Of a DNA stretch of 64,000 bases, positions 24,401 to 36,900 are shown piece by piece. The translations under genes were made by a program, and so were the position numbers. The stretch's first letter is position 1, and every line of letters begins with the position of its first letter. The DNA comes from Telmatactis stephensoni (taxonomy: Eukaryota; Cnidaria; Anthozoa; Actiniaria; Isophelliidae): positions 124,001 to 188,000 of the forward strand of contig JALIZF010001472.1 in assembly GCA_029948255.1 (NCBI GenBank). The letters run 5' to 3'. The notes beneath the pieces were generated by a model. It made no database searches and had not been told where the DNA came from. It saw only the letters and a program-made list of their open reading frames with translations.

Positions 24401-26195
24401 TGATGAGCTTGGGATAGTGTTTCCTTACAATTCAAATTGTCCGTCATTTATTCTAACACACCATAAATGAATTCAATTACAATATCAAGAGGTTTTTCTT
24501 TTTCATTAAAAGAGAAATTTTACCTGTACGAATTATCTTTTAAAGGGTTTTCCTTATTAAGCTCGTCTTCCCATCTGATCTTGAGCACTTGAGAGAGAAA
24601 TGGTTCAAAATTGTCCGCGCTGGAAAGAAAAAGAGAGATTTCTAAATACAATAGGCTAGTATTATAATTTTGCTCGCCACATGTAGAACATGTAAATAGC
24701 CGAGGGATAGCAAATAACAGCCCACAAATCAACAAAATCGTGTAAACATCTAAAAACCCTGTCATATCCTCGAGATCAGGGTTGGAAAACACTAAACGTA
24801 GAAAAATAAACAATATTCAACTAAGGAAATAGAGGTTATTACAAGACACGATTTTCAATGTTACGACTAAAAGACGAATTCGTAAACACTTATTATAATC
24901 AATGAATTTTCAAAAAAGATAAAGATCTCGAGGTACATAGCGATGAATAAAGTAAATAATATATAAATTTTCAAGGCAAAAGGTGATCTTATTGAACAAG
25001 AATAGAAGATGAACATGTTTGGACCCAATGCACGTACGAAACAAGATTGACCTACCGCTTCTTAAAATAGCACAAAAGTGAGATTCTTTTCTTTCAAATA
25101 ACAGTTTAATTCAGAATAAAAAAACACGAGGAATTACTCAAAAAGTTAATGAATCAATGGATATAAAAAACTCATATATTCAAAAGCACAAAGATCGTTG
25201 ATTTGCGACCTGTGTCCAACCCGAGGCAACTGTCAACGATTTACACGGAAGATATTGTTGAAGGTTTGCGAGTTTTTTGTTCTCCTATTTAAATTTAAAC
25301 TGTCAGTTTGACTTCGTAAATCTCATGTACTATTTTCTTCGACGATAAAAGATACTCTTGAGACAAAGAAAGGATTACAAAGACAGGACACTAACAAGAA
25401 AATTCACGATAAAAGCCAGCAAACATGAAACGACTGTTGAAACATCAACGGTCTTTCAACAATTCGTGCATTATTTTCATCGTGTTTTACAATCAACTTA
25501 GATAATAACCACTGTCAACCTACAACGGAACAAAAACTAAGATAACTTATCTCTAAAACTATGATTTTGAGTTATACTCACTGTATATCGTTGGTCTCAA
25601 ATAAACCCCGAAGGAGTCGAGCGTGTAAATCGCCCAAAAACGTGCTATTCAAAGTGGTCTCACCATCTACGGTCCCATCGGACAGCAAAGCTTCCTCTAA
25701 ATCCTACAAGATCAAGTAAAAATTTTAAACTGAATTTTATAACGATCTTAAGTCTATTTTAAAACTACAATTTCATCTACAAAGATCGTTACGTTCAACT
25801 CAAAAATCTCATGAAATCAACATGAAAATTTTGAAGATCGTTAAAACTTGAATAACATACTCGTGTCCAGTGATCATTTTATAACTTCCTACCATTTAAC
25901 CTAAACTAAAATAGAAATCTTATACCTCTAAAAAATCTCCACCATAGGCTAAAGTTCACAGATTTTTTAGTAAACTTTTGTGGAGAAGTTTACCTCGATT
26001 TCAAAGTCAGTCAATCCAAAAGCGGTCCTGAACAACGAGCAAAAGTGTGCAATACTAGGCACTTGCCACCATGAACGGATATCTGGGGACATAGAGAAAA
26101 GATTGAACTAAAGATTCGCTGCCTTGTTTGGCTAGAGTGAGTTCCGATTAACTGAAAAAAGAGGAATAATTGGAGAGGTTGGGAATACCTTCCAT
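12409..26195 (-). CDS. CECR2: CECR2-type bromodomain chromatin-remodelling subunit (14 coding exons)
   Basis: Exons inferred from splice sites and phase, in coding order: 26195-26189, 26082-25994, 25703-25582, 24619-24524, 21333-20995, 19987-19762, 19175-18962, 18830-18677, 17396-17353, 17276-17185, 16887-16761, 16093-14873, 14331-14065, 13574-12409. They sum to 4,164 nt, an exact multiple of three (1,387 aa; human CECR2 is about 1,480). The product starts MEDIRSWW. A DDT/WHIM-like region follows (LRVEPLGRD then [12 protein letters not shown], exon 5), then a Lys-rich stretch and charged coiled coil (exons 6-8). The bromodomain spans exons 9-11 ([25 protein letters not shown]) with the acetyl-lysine-binding Asn in DEYNGPDS. 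The long tail is Pro/Gln/Met-rich and disordered-looking. By family it is a nuclear partner of ISWI ATPases that reads acetylated histones. The extreme 3' end could continue, since GAAG/GTAAAT near 12430 is a possible donor. Head-to-head with the LRRIQ1-type gene. Confidence 0.88.
16180..16375. repeat. Degenerate low-complexity tandem repeat in a CECR2 intron
   Basis: Loose repetition of ttttactg, gcaagttt and ctgcaacttg blocks. No coding potential; the 62-codon minus frame through it is repeat-derived. Confidence 0.5.
16618..16713. mobile_element. Short palindromic element in a CECR2 intron
   Basis: cttgggaacccaggagtaat at 16618 pairs with attactcctgggttcccaag ending at 16713; inner blocks tgttgctc and gagcaaca also pair. 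About 95 bp in total. Confidence 0.65.
17535..18280. mobile_element. TTAA-flanked non-autonomous DNA element in a CECR2 intron
   Basis: TTAA at 17535-17538 is followed by GGTAATTCCTCTGT, and the right end ACAGAGGAATCACC is followed by TTAA at 18277-18280. At 746 bp it is much larger than its neighbours but has no transposase frame. The TTAA duplication fits piggyBac or Kolobok superfamilies. Confidence 0.65.
21334..24523 (-). other. Large CECR2 intron (3.2 kb)
   Basis: It lies between exon 4 and exon 5 of the CECR2-type gene. It holds a TTAA-flanked palindromic element (21985-22433) and a weak tRNA-promoter-like pair: an A-box-like tggttagcgcgctc near 22637 and a B-box-like ggttcaaatct near 22778, possibly an old SINE. 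The rest is AT-rich with nothing recognised. Confidence 0.5.
21985..22433. mobile_element. TTAA-flanked palindromic MITE in a CECR2 intron
   Basis: The left end TTAAAGGGGGACTAGCATC pairs with the right end GATGCTGCCCCTTTTAA; both carry TTAA outermost. Subterminal blocks also pair (tcatacactcaa with ttgagtgtatga, and tccatacatttcttt with aaagaaatgtatgga). Confidence 0.65.
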
Positions 26196-26808
26196 GACAT
26201 GCCATGAAAACAGATGGCTGAGCACACAATGACGACACACAGGTATGTCCCTGGCACTAATCACATACGGGTCCTTGGGAACTTCGCGGCCCCTACTCAA
26301 TAACACCCCTACGAAAAAAACTTGGAAAACTAAAATCGCAAATGAAAATAAAATTCCAATTTTCCCCAAAAAATTAAATAAAAGAGTTAAATAAACTTTA
26401 TATTTGTGTTAAAAACATAATTATTTTGCAAATTTGAAGAGCTTTTCTAGGAGGTAGGAAAATGTACCACACTGTTCCTTTTCCTAGTTTTTATATTTTT
26501 CCCCTTCCAAAAGCAATATTCTTTGCGCTGAATAATTAATTACCCCCAACCATTTTCTCACAATTAAAGAAAACAGGTATATTGTATTGACGGTTCAGAA
26601 TTGCTGTCGCAAAGACAAACAAAATCGCTCATTGGTAAATTTGGATAAATTATAAAACATCCACACCCGCACTGCCGCACGGGTAATAAACATGGCGGAC
26701 AAAACAATCTAAAAGTCGTTAGCGAGTTCTGTGGCTTTTCTAGTGCCACTGTTATGACTATTCGTTGGTCAAGGAGTCCAGAAAAATAACTAAAGATGTG
26801 ATTTAATA
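26196..26808. promoter_or_regulatory. Putative bidirectional promoter of CECR2/LRRIQ1
   Basis: This 613-bp gap separates the inferred start codons of two divergent genes (CECR2-type ATG at 26195 on the minus strand, LRRIQ1-type ATG at 26809 on the plus strand) and must contain both 5' UTRs and transcription starts. A YY1-like block, AACATGGCGGA, lies at about 26690-26700 and matches the usual AANATGGCGNC core except its last base. No TATA box is obvious in a fitting position. Confidence 0.55.
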
Positions 26809-29800
26809 ATGACTAGAATCGTTGATGACGATGAGGCTGAAATTGAGGCCGAAATTCAGAAGGAATTGGACGCGATTTCCTCGGAGAATTTAGAAATTGA
26901 AGATTTGGAGGAGGATTTGAGCTCCTCTGATGACAAATACGAGGTATTTTCTGCTTTTGTTTTTCCTTTTCCCTGATAAATATATTGTGTTTGTTCTTCA
27001 GTGCAAATGCAAATCAATCGGATTGATCTTTCAACCAATATTATATGAAATAACATTTTGAGAGTAAATGACTCTTTTGCGTTGCTAAGAAACTGTTTTG
27101 ACCTCAAAGTAGAGATCAAAAATACTTCAATAAAAAATGATTTATTTAACTCTTCAGGAGGTCGAAATTTTAAAAATACACTTTAAGGGGAGTCAAAACT
27201 TTAATAAATTGTTTATTTGTCTTCCAAATCGTTGTAGAATGAAACAGCTTTGCCAGAATCTCTTGAGGAATATCTGAAATTTGTTCAATCAAGAACTGAA
27301 GGTGTTGAACAAGAAGTCAGAGATTGCGATGCTCTTCTCCATGAGAGTACATTAGGTTAGTAATTAAGGTAAAAACTTAATAAACTACCTAACTAGTGAC
27401 ACATCAATGCATTACAACCCATATTTTTTTCCATTTTTGGTTAGGTTTTTGTCTTTTCAAATTCTTCCATCTTCCTTGGGTGGAGCTTATGTTATTCATT
27501 CAGTTACATGTATTGGTTGATTTAAAATATGCTCTACCTCCAAAGATGATTGAGGGATCAGGGCCTGGTTGTTCGAAAGCCGATCAGCACTAATCTGGGG
27601 TTAACTCTAAAGAAAACATTCAGAGTTAATTATCCTGGGTTAACGCTAATCCACTTTCGAACAACCGGGCCCAGAAAAAGACAAACTTCTAACTGTTTTG
27701 AAAAATACAGTGGTGTCATGCAACAATTTCACTGTAATATTTGTCATGGTAACATGCAATTTTAGGATTTTTGTGCCATTGTCTCTTTAGTTAGAACTTT
27801 TCTCTGCAACATTTTAAACATTGCACAACTCATAAAGAATGTTGCAGAGTAATGATAAATGCTATAATTTTTGTCTGCAATAAGACGCTCAATTGAGCAT
27901 TAAGCTGAATTACCATGCAACCATAACACAGGTAGCCCAAGCTCAGTTTCAGTACATTCTCCAGGGGTTTTAATTAGCTTGGGTTAAGGGGTTATAATGC
28001 AGGTTAGTATAGTGCAGCTTCGCAAGCGGTTTAAGTTATACTGTTACTGAAGGGACTGTGGGCCATGATCTTAACTTAACACATACATTGAAAGAAACAT
28101 TAAACAAACTTTCTACAATTGTATCGGTTAAATTTATGATGTAAATTTTATGGTTCAATTTGGCTTAGTGAATATATCTTTGTCCACATATAAATGTAAT
28201 TTATTTTATTTGGAGATATTATTAGCTTGTACATGTAGTTGCCACACAAAAAAATCCGAATACAAATAAAGTATATTGATCAACAAAAAAACAACAACAA
28301 CAGATTTTTATGCTCACTCTGTAAGAATGTTATGTGTATGTGTGTATGTATGTAGAAAGGGGGAGGGGCCATCAAAAATTGAGCAGTTACCTATTTCGTT
28401 TACACCAGCCTCCCTCCCTGTAAATAATGACTAGTCCTTAATACAGCACAGCTTTCAACCAATCACAGTATCGGTACATCTAAACTATATAATAACACTC
28501 ATTATTGTTCTAAGGTGCTCAGTGTAGTAGAGAACTTGAAAGTAATTATTAATACACATGACAATTTGTATTTTTATATTAATTTTAGACAACACCAAGA
28601 ATGAAGATGAGATCCTTGTACAGAAAATTAAGGAGGTTCTTGGGGAAGGTTGCCATGACAACCCTTTGGAGATCAGAAACAAGGTGATATTGATAGACCA
28701 AGAATTTACTAATTAAATGTTTTTGAGGTCATGATTTCTAAACACAGAATTCAGGGCCCACTGTAATTGGTTTCCTATTGTGGGTACTCGCCTTTGCAGG
28801 CAAAGCAATTAAAATATTAAATGAATGAATCAATAAATGAATCAATGAATTCTTATAGTTGACTGATTTTCTCAATTTTTTTAAGGTACTATCTGAGATT
28901 GAGGAAGCTGAGAAGAACGAGCAACAAGAGAAAATGCGAAGGGCGTCATGTACAAATGATATGGCTGTGGACATCATTCGACCAGGTATATGCATAATCA
29001 GGGCACTGGTAATGATAATGATGGTGATGATGATGATGATGATTGTGATGATGTACCCTGCGAGCAGAGGATTTTTTTAAACCGGCCTCTCCAACAGTTG
29101 AAGGAAAAAACCCTTCGACCGTTGGAGAGGGTTTAAAAAAATCCTCTGCTCGCAGGGTAATGATGATGACGATGATAATGATAATAAAGTGTTGCAGCTA
29201 AAATCGTTGCATCTTGACCTCCAATGTCTGTAAGGTTTTTGTCTTTTCTGATTTGTCAGTCATTCTTGGGGGCGAAGCTTACATGAACTCGTTCAGTGAT
29301 TAGTTAATTTAAACTCGGCCCCCAAACTGATTGATGGATCACAAAAACTCAAAATTAATACAAAATTCATAATTTGCAGGTCGCGATGCAACAATTTCAG
29401 CTCTAATGTTACTCAGTACTGATATTATAGCTTGAATAACTTCCTTTTCATCATTATTAGAATTCTTTCATATAACCCACTAACATGCAAATAAGTACAA
29501 TTATAATATGCTAATAAGGTGTGTACCTAGCTGTATGTTTCAGTATGTGAGTCCTGCTCTAGGCTTAAATTAATCAAGATAAAACCAGATTTTTTAGTTT
29601 TTTGTCCCTCAACAAAAATCAACATGCAAGTTGAGTGTTGTATGTAGAGTATATCGAATTTAGTGGTAGCGAGTGTGAATGAGTCTCAGAAATAATAGCA
29701 GCTGTAATGCTACTCTGAAATCCGAGGATAAACAAAAATATTTTTTTCGATATTTGATTTGATGTTATTTTACTCATATGCTCATTTGCATATGAAAAGT

Positions 29801-32800
29801 GGAGTATGTGAAAAGTAACTTACATTTTATTGTCTCAGACATTTCTGACCAAGTCAGATTGTTGGAAGAAACTGCAGAGAAACAACTGCAAGAACTGGAA
29901 GAAAAGCAATCAAGGAAAAACCAAGAGAGGAAAGAAATGTATGAACAGATGAAAAGAGAAGAGAATGAAAGGTTAGAGAAAGAAAGAAATACAAGAAAAC
30001 AGAGACAAGAAGAACTTGAGGCAGCACAGAAATGTTTGAATGAAAACCAAAAGGTAACACACATAGATATTATAAAAAATAAATTTTTAAATTTTTAAAA
30101 TTATTAATATAAATAAATTGCTCTTCGAATTCAGTTAGCATATGAAGTTGCCTAGTCTATTGTTAGCTTTGGGTTATAGATTTGTGGATATATTATAGCA
30201 TTAATTGCTTGTTGCTGCAGATAATCCAGAAGAGAATTGAAAATGAGAAGAAACAAGAGGAACAAAAACTTGATCTTCTGCAGCAGAAATTTCAGGTATT
30301 TACAGCAAATATATATATTCCTTAAAAATGAAGATATCTAAAGGATGAATGTTTTTATTCATCTATCAAAGCATCATTTCTCTATCCATTGGCTTCTCTG
30401 GCTCTCATTTTCTTCTAATTTTTCACACTGTACTGATGTCAAAAATCTGCAAGTTTAACAAAGACCTAACTGCAATGAAAAAACTTCTTTCTTTTTCCTT
30501 CCTTCCTTTCTTTTTCCTGATCCCTCCCTCTACTCTGCCTTCCTCCTTCCCTTTCCCTTCTATCTTCACTCGCATACCTACTCCATGTCAATTCCCAGCT
30601 TGGGGTTTCCTTGGGTCTAAACTGGGAATCTGTTCTATTTTGCTTAGGAAATCTGTAATACCCAAACTTGTAAAAATAGAATAGGTTCACAAGGATTCAC
30701 TGGTTAGACCCAGGGAAGCCCCATGCTTCACCCAAGCTGGGAATCAACATTTCAAGGCCAAGGCCACCCAAACAAATTTTCATACAAATTATCCAATCAC
30801 AATTAAGTATATAAACAATAGAATCTACAAATTTTTGAGATTTCACTTGAAATGCAAAGAATTTACTTTGTTTGTGTACAAATTACTTTGGCATTGAACA
30901 AGAAGCATCATGCTGTAGAAACTTACAACAAGTCTGTCATTAAGTGTGAAAATTGTACATTGGAAATTTTTTTTGGTGGCTTTGGAGTAGTTGCAATGCA
31001 GTAATTAAATCTTGTCCTTGTTAATTTTAGAAAGAAATTAAGGAATTGGAAGAAGAAAAGGAAAAAGAAAAGAAAGCTTTGGAAAAAATACAAGTATGTC
31101 AAGGAATGATAAAATGTTATATATGGTATGCATGAACCGTACATTAATTAATCCAGGGCAGGCAATATTATAGCCCAGAACTTACTGGTCTATTGTTGCT
31201 TGACTTTGCACATTGACACAGCTCTTGATGGTTTGCTTGCAGTTTGTGTGTACTAAGTATAGTAATTTATTTTGTTTGTAGAACCAAGAAGCTGAATATC
31301 AAAGAGTCAAACGTTATGAAGCTGCTGTTAAAATACAAAAAACTTTTAGAGGACACAGGTACAACATCTAGTTGACTTAATAAATAATATTAATATAATA
31401 TAAATAATTATAATGACATATACCTGTAGAGTATGTTGATAGTGATGACTTATCAATAAATTATTGTTTGCAATTTTCTTGCCAGGGTTTATGTAAAACA
31501 CAAGGATATTCTTGAACAAAGAAGAAAAGAAAGAATTCAGAAATATGAGGAAGAACTGGAAAAGAAATACCAAGAAGAGATAAAAATAAAGGAAGAAGAG
31601 GAGAGAAAGAGAATTGAAAAGGAAAGAATCAGAAAGGAAAAGCAGTGGGAAAAGGAAATGGAAGAACAAAAGAGAAAAGAAGAAGCAAGAATTAAGGAGG
31701 AAGAAAGGAAAAGAGAAGAAGAAGAAAGAAGGGAAATGGAAGAAAGGAAAAGAAGAGAAGAGGAGAAGAAGAGAATAGAAGAGGAGAAGAGAAAACAAGA
31801 AGAACAAAGACAAGAAGAAGAAGAAAGGAAAAGACTTGAAGAAATCAAGAAAAAGAAAGAGGAAGAAGAGAAAAAGAGAAAAGAGGAAGAAGAAAAACTG
31901 GAAGAAGAGAGAAGAAGTCTCAACGAAGTAAAGAAAAAGAAGGAAGAGGAAGAGAAGAGAAAAAAAGAGGAAGAGAAAAGGAAGGAAGAAGAATTGAGAA
32001 AAGAAATGAGAAAGAAAGAAATGGAAGAAATAGAAAGAAAGAAAAGGGAAGAACAAGAGAGAAAAGTTGAAGAGGAAAAACAAGCTGAGGCAAAGAGGAA
32101 AGAATCAGAAGAATTAGAAAGAAAAAGAATGGAAGAGAAAATGAGATTTGAAGAAAAGGAAAAACAAAAAGAAGAAGAAGAAGAAAGAAGAAAAAATGAG
32201 GAGATTATCAAACGAAAACAACAGCTTCTTGAAAAACAGAAAACAAAAAGTGAAGAAACTCAAAAAGAGAATAAACAATCCTGTTCAAAGTATTTTACTT
32301 ACTTGGAAGAAAAAAGAACAAAATGGCTGAAAGAACACACCCCGTGGAGGTATGGCTCAACATTTGTGCAGAATATTCTTTTCTCTGGTACCGTATTTCT
32401 ATAACTAGGCAATCAGGGTGCTCATTTAAAATTAATTTTGTTCTTGTTCCAGAGAGTGCCAAATAATTTAGCAAATACAAATAAAATTTCCTGTTTACAC
32501 CTTTTTATCAAAATTTCAGTTCTACAACATATGAAGACAGAACTCAACCTGTTGCAAGAAGTAAAGCAAGGCAGTGGCCAAGGTAATACTGACAGATTAG
32601 TCAATGTTACTTTGCTTATTTCAGGGTTTTCTTTTCTGCTGGCAATTTTCGCTGCCTCTGAATGGCTCCATCACCAGCAACTGAAAGATTCCTTGCCATC
32701 AATAATTTTTGGTGTTTGAAATAAGTGTTACATGCATTCAAAATTATCTCAGCCTGGTACAGTTCAATTGACTTTTACTACAATCTTGGACAAAACGTTT

Positions 32801-33873
32801 TCAGTTTCTAACATGATTTCGTGTCATTGCTGGAAGAATTCAAGGTTTTCAAATAATTTGTCATGCAATCCCCCTCTCCCCCTCTCAATGTTGAAGCTGA
32901 ATTGTGGCTGTTCAGTTTGGAAGTACATTCACAACCATTACGACATTGTATGGGGAGGGGGAGGGGTGGGAAGTATCCTGAGCAACAAAAAAGAGAAGAA
33001 TCCTAAAAGGCTGAAATTAGTCCTAACAGTTATGTCTGAGAAACCCTGATATTGAGGGCTCAGCATTATACAAACATGTTGACTTTTCATGTTTGTCAAT
33101 ATTAGAAGACCCTTTTCTGCCAGCAAGAATCTCCCATCACTGAGCAAAGAACAGCTACTTCAGGCATCACCACTAGGAACATCTCTTCATAAGGTAATCT
33201 TACAACTCATGTCAAAATTTAGCATTCAAATAGCATTGACTTTTGCTGAAGGGGAAAAATCAAGAATCATGAGAAAATCATCTTGGTATGATATCTATAA
33301 CCAATTAAACAATTAATTATCTATTTTACCATAGTCCAGTTAAGATCATCATAATTTTGATCTGATGATGATATCTTCATATAATCAACATGTTATTTAA
33401 TGCACCTCACAAAAAGGGAATAAATCTGAAAAAAAAAACCAGGACAACAACAATCAACCACAATAGCAACAACAACAACAGCAACAACAGCAACAACTGT
33501 CAGCAACTCAGAAGCAAAAACAGCAAAAAACAGCAACAGCAATTGATAATACAACCAAGTTTAGCACTCTTTAGCTTCCCTTTTTAACAGTGTTACCAGC
33601 CTTTCTGTGATCATAATGATCATCTTAATTTTAATGAGTATCAGTTTCAAAGATCGTGATCATTCATCATCATTGTATTTCAGGTGGTCAAAGTAAGTTT
33701 AAGCTCATGTCCTGCATGTAATATGCATGGTTTAGACAGTTGTCCAAGTCTCAAGACTCTTACCATGACAGACTGTGGTTTGATGGCCATAGAAGGACTT
33801 GAAGAATGTAAAGAACTACAGGAACTCAGATTAAAGGTATCCAGTAGTTGGCATAGATCGTCATCATCATCAA

Positions 33874-33904
<31 letters not shown>

Positions 33905-36900
33905 GATCATCTTCATCTTTAACATCATCATCTTCATCATAGTCATCATTATTAATCATCATCTTCATCAACCTTGTTCCAGATGCTGAATAGATAATCT
34001 ACAATGAGGTTGTAAAGATAGTCCTTTCTTGAACTTGGAGTAGCATTATCATCAGCATCATAGTATGATTATGATTATCATCATATCGCACATTTGGTTT
34101 AGAGAATCTGACAAACCTCTTTCAAACTTAGTGTAACAGTGTCTGTTTATCACAGACAATCTGCAACTGGTTTTTTAATTTTTTTTCTTGAATTGGATGT
34201 AACACTATTACAATGATGATGATCATGATGATGAAGCAGTGGATCTCAAGTTTTGTTGAGAGATTCTGGAAAGTGTTCTCTCAATCTGGGTGTGGCAAGT
34301 CTCTGGGAGTACACAATCTCCTCTGTCCCTAGGAACAATAATTGTATGGAGGGTCATTAACTTTGTTTGTTTGTTATGTTATAGGATAATAGAATAGAGT
34401 ACATTAGCATGAGGGATATGAACCAGCTAGATGAGCTGTTGCTAAGCAACAACAATTTGACATCTGTACAAGGGCTTGTTAATTGTACCATGCTTAGGCA
34501 CCTTGACTTGACCAACAACAAAATTACAAGAATTGGTGAGAAAAATGGCGTAATTTTATGCTCTTTGTGAACAAAAAATGCTGTGGATGAAACTTTATAG
34601 ATCTGTAGATGTAAATAGAATTGATTTTTTTTTCCAACTTAAATGATCATGCAATAAGCCACTTCATGCTTTCGTCCACCATATTTTGAATTGGAGCAAA
34701 TACGGCAAAATTTGTAGAAATCTGTTGTTTGCTCCAATTCAAAATGCCATCAAAAGCGTGAAGTGGCTTATAAGAACTAGAGCAACGTTCACTAGCTCTG
34801 TTGTTGTTGTTGTTGTTTTTAAGGTGATTTGTCAACTTGTCCAAACCTTCAAAAACTAAGTTTAGATAACAATCAACTCATTATGACAAAGGTATGAGAA
34901 TTACAGTGAATGGATGAATGAACAAATGAATGAACAAGTGAATGAATGAAGGAAGTTGATAAAAGAATGATTCATTGAATGATTGAGCAAATGAATAGAT
35001 CAATGAATGGATGAAGTGATGAATGAATGAATGAATGAATGAATGGATCTATGGATGGATGTAAAATTTATTTAGTGAATAAATGGATGGATGAGAGGAT
35101 GGATGGATAATTAATTAAAAGATTGAGCAAATTAATAGGTCACTGAATGAATGGATGGATGAAAAAATGAGTGATTGAGTGAATGAATGTGATGCATTTC
35201 CTTCTCAAGGGTTTATCCAGTCTGTCAAGAGTACAGTCACTGAGTTGTACCAACAACCATTTACCCAATGTTAAAGAGATTGACAACTGTCCGCTACTAC
35301 AGAGGCTGAACTTCACTGGTAACAACTTACAAAAGGTAATCATCCCAACAGTACTCAACCTGGGCCCAGTTGTTTGAAAGTGGATTAGCATTAACCCAGG
35401 ATTAACTCCAAATGTTTTCTTTAGAGTTAACCTCGGATTAGCATTAATCGGCTTTTGAACAACCGGGCCCTGATTTGTAATTTAGATCCATAAGTCATTT
35501 TAACATCAGTGTGATGGTCATCATCATCATCATCATCATCATCATCAGTACTTATGAGTATCATCTTAATCATTGTTATTTTTTATCCTTTTTGTACAGC
35601 TGATATATGCATATGTTTTAAATTCTTTTTTTTTTTAGCCCCCATTATTAAGTAATCATGTATTACTAAGAGAGTTATGGCTTGATGACAACAGTATTTC
35701 AACCCTGGAGCCTCTAGCAAGTGTCTGGTTACCATCTCTTAGTCTTCTATCTGTTGGTCAAAACAGGTAATTAATATGGCCTACATAGACACTTGGCAAA
35801 ACAAACTGTTATTTATTATGCAGATAGATCCTTGATCTCAGTCTGTCCCTGGGCCCAGGGTGCAGTGCAATTCCCTTATGTGGACATATAAGGATGATCC
35901 ACTGAACAGGGTATGGTTTTTCGAGCTTCTTGTCATGAACAGGGTATCCTTTTCCTAATTTTTTAGTTTCTTGTCATATTCAGGATATCTATTTTCAATC
36001 AACCTTAATCACAGCCACAGTATCATCTATCGCTAGCCCACCACAAGAGATCTAATAGCAGCTCAAGTATCATTTTGATAGGATATGCAGCAGCATGTGG
36101 TCTTTATCATCTTTTGCAACGTAAATTATATAATTATATCCTTTTCAATCCTTTGTCACAAACAGGGTATGTTGAGTTTTTCTGTCATAGAGTAACAGGG
36201 TAACCACTTGAGGATCCTAGTGAAACACCACACCCAAATCCTGGTGGAGTACCCCCCTCCCCTGGGCTGTCTGTGTAAGCAAAACTGATGATGCTATATT
36301 GTTTTGTTGTCCCAGAATGAGGCTAAAGATCTATCTGCATTATTCAAAGGGTCCATACTACAATACTGAAATACACTAGAATATGCTATTAAATTTTGTT
36401 TAATTTGTAGTATATCTAGCATTGATTCACTAGATGGTTTAATTATGCTCCAATTCCTGGACATCAGTCATAATCTGATCTCAGGTGAGAGTAACATGGA
36501 TTCTAACAACATTAAGACCAGTAGAGGCAGACTTGGGGAGTGGGGTGGGGGTGCAGAGGGTGCACACCCCCTCCTGAGATGATTTTGCTCCCATTTCTGC
36601 TCAATAAATTCCCAAATTATCCTCTTGATCCTCAAAATAGTTTCTGATTTCTAGAAAGCAGCACTCCCTATTGAGAGATCTTCCCCAAACCTATCAGCTT
36701 TCAATGTAGCCCTGATGGATAGCACTATCTACTGGATAATCCAATGGATCGAAAAAACCATGATTACTTTTTCCACTGGATTATGTACTTATAGACTGAG
36801 TGAGAGGGCCGGATGGGAAAATATTTGGTCATCCGAGCGCAGTTAGGTCCGTGCTGAATGACCAATAGCCAAATATTTTGCCCTATGGCCCAACCTAACT

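Noticed and set aside
31346..32211. Minus-strand Phe/Ser/Leu-rich frames
   Set aside because: Antisense of the Glu/Lys/Arg-rich coiled-coil exon of LRRIQ1.
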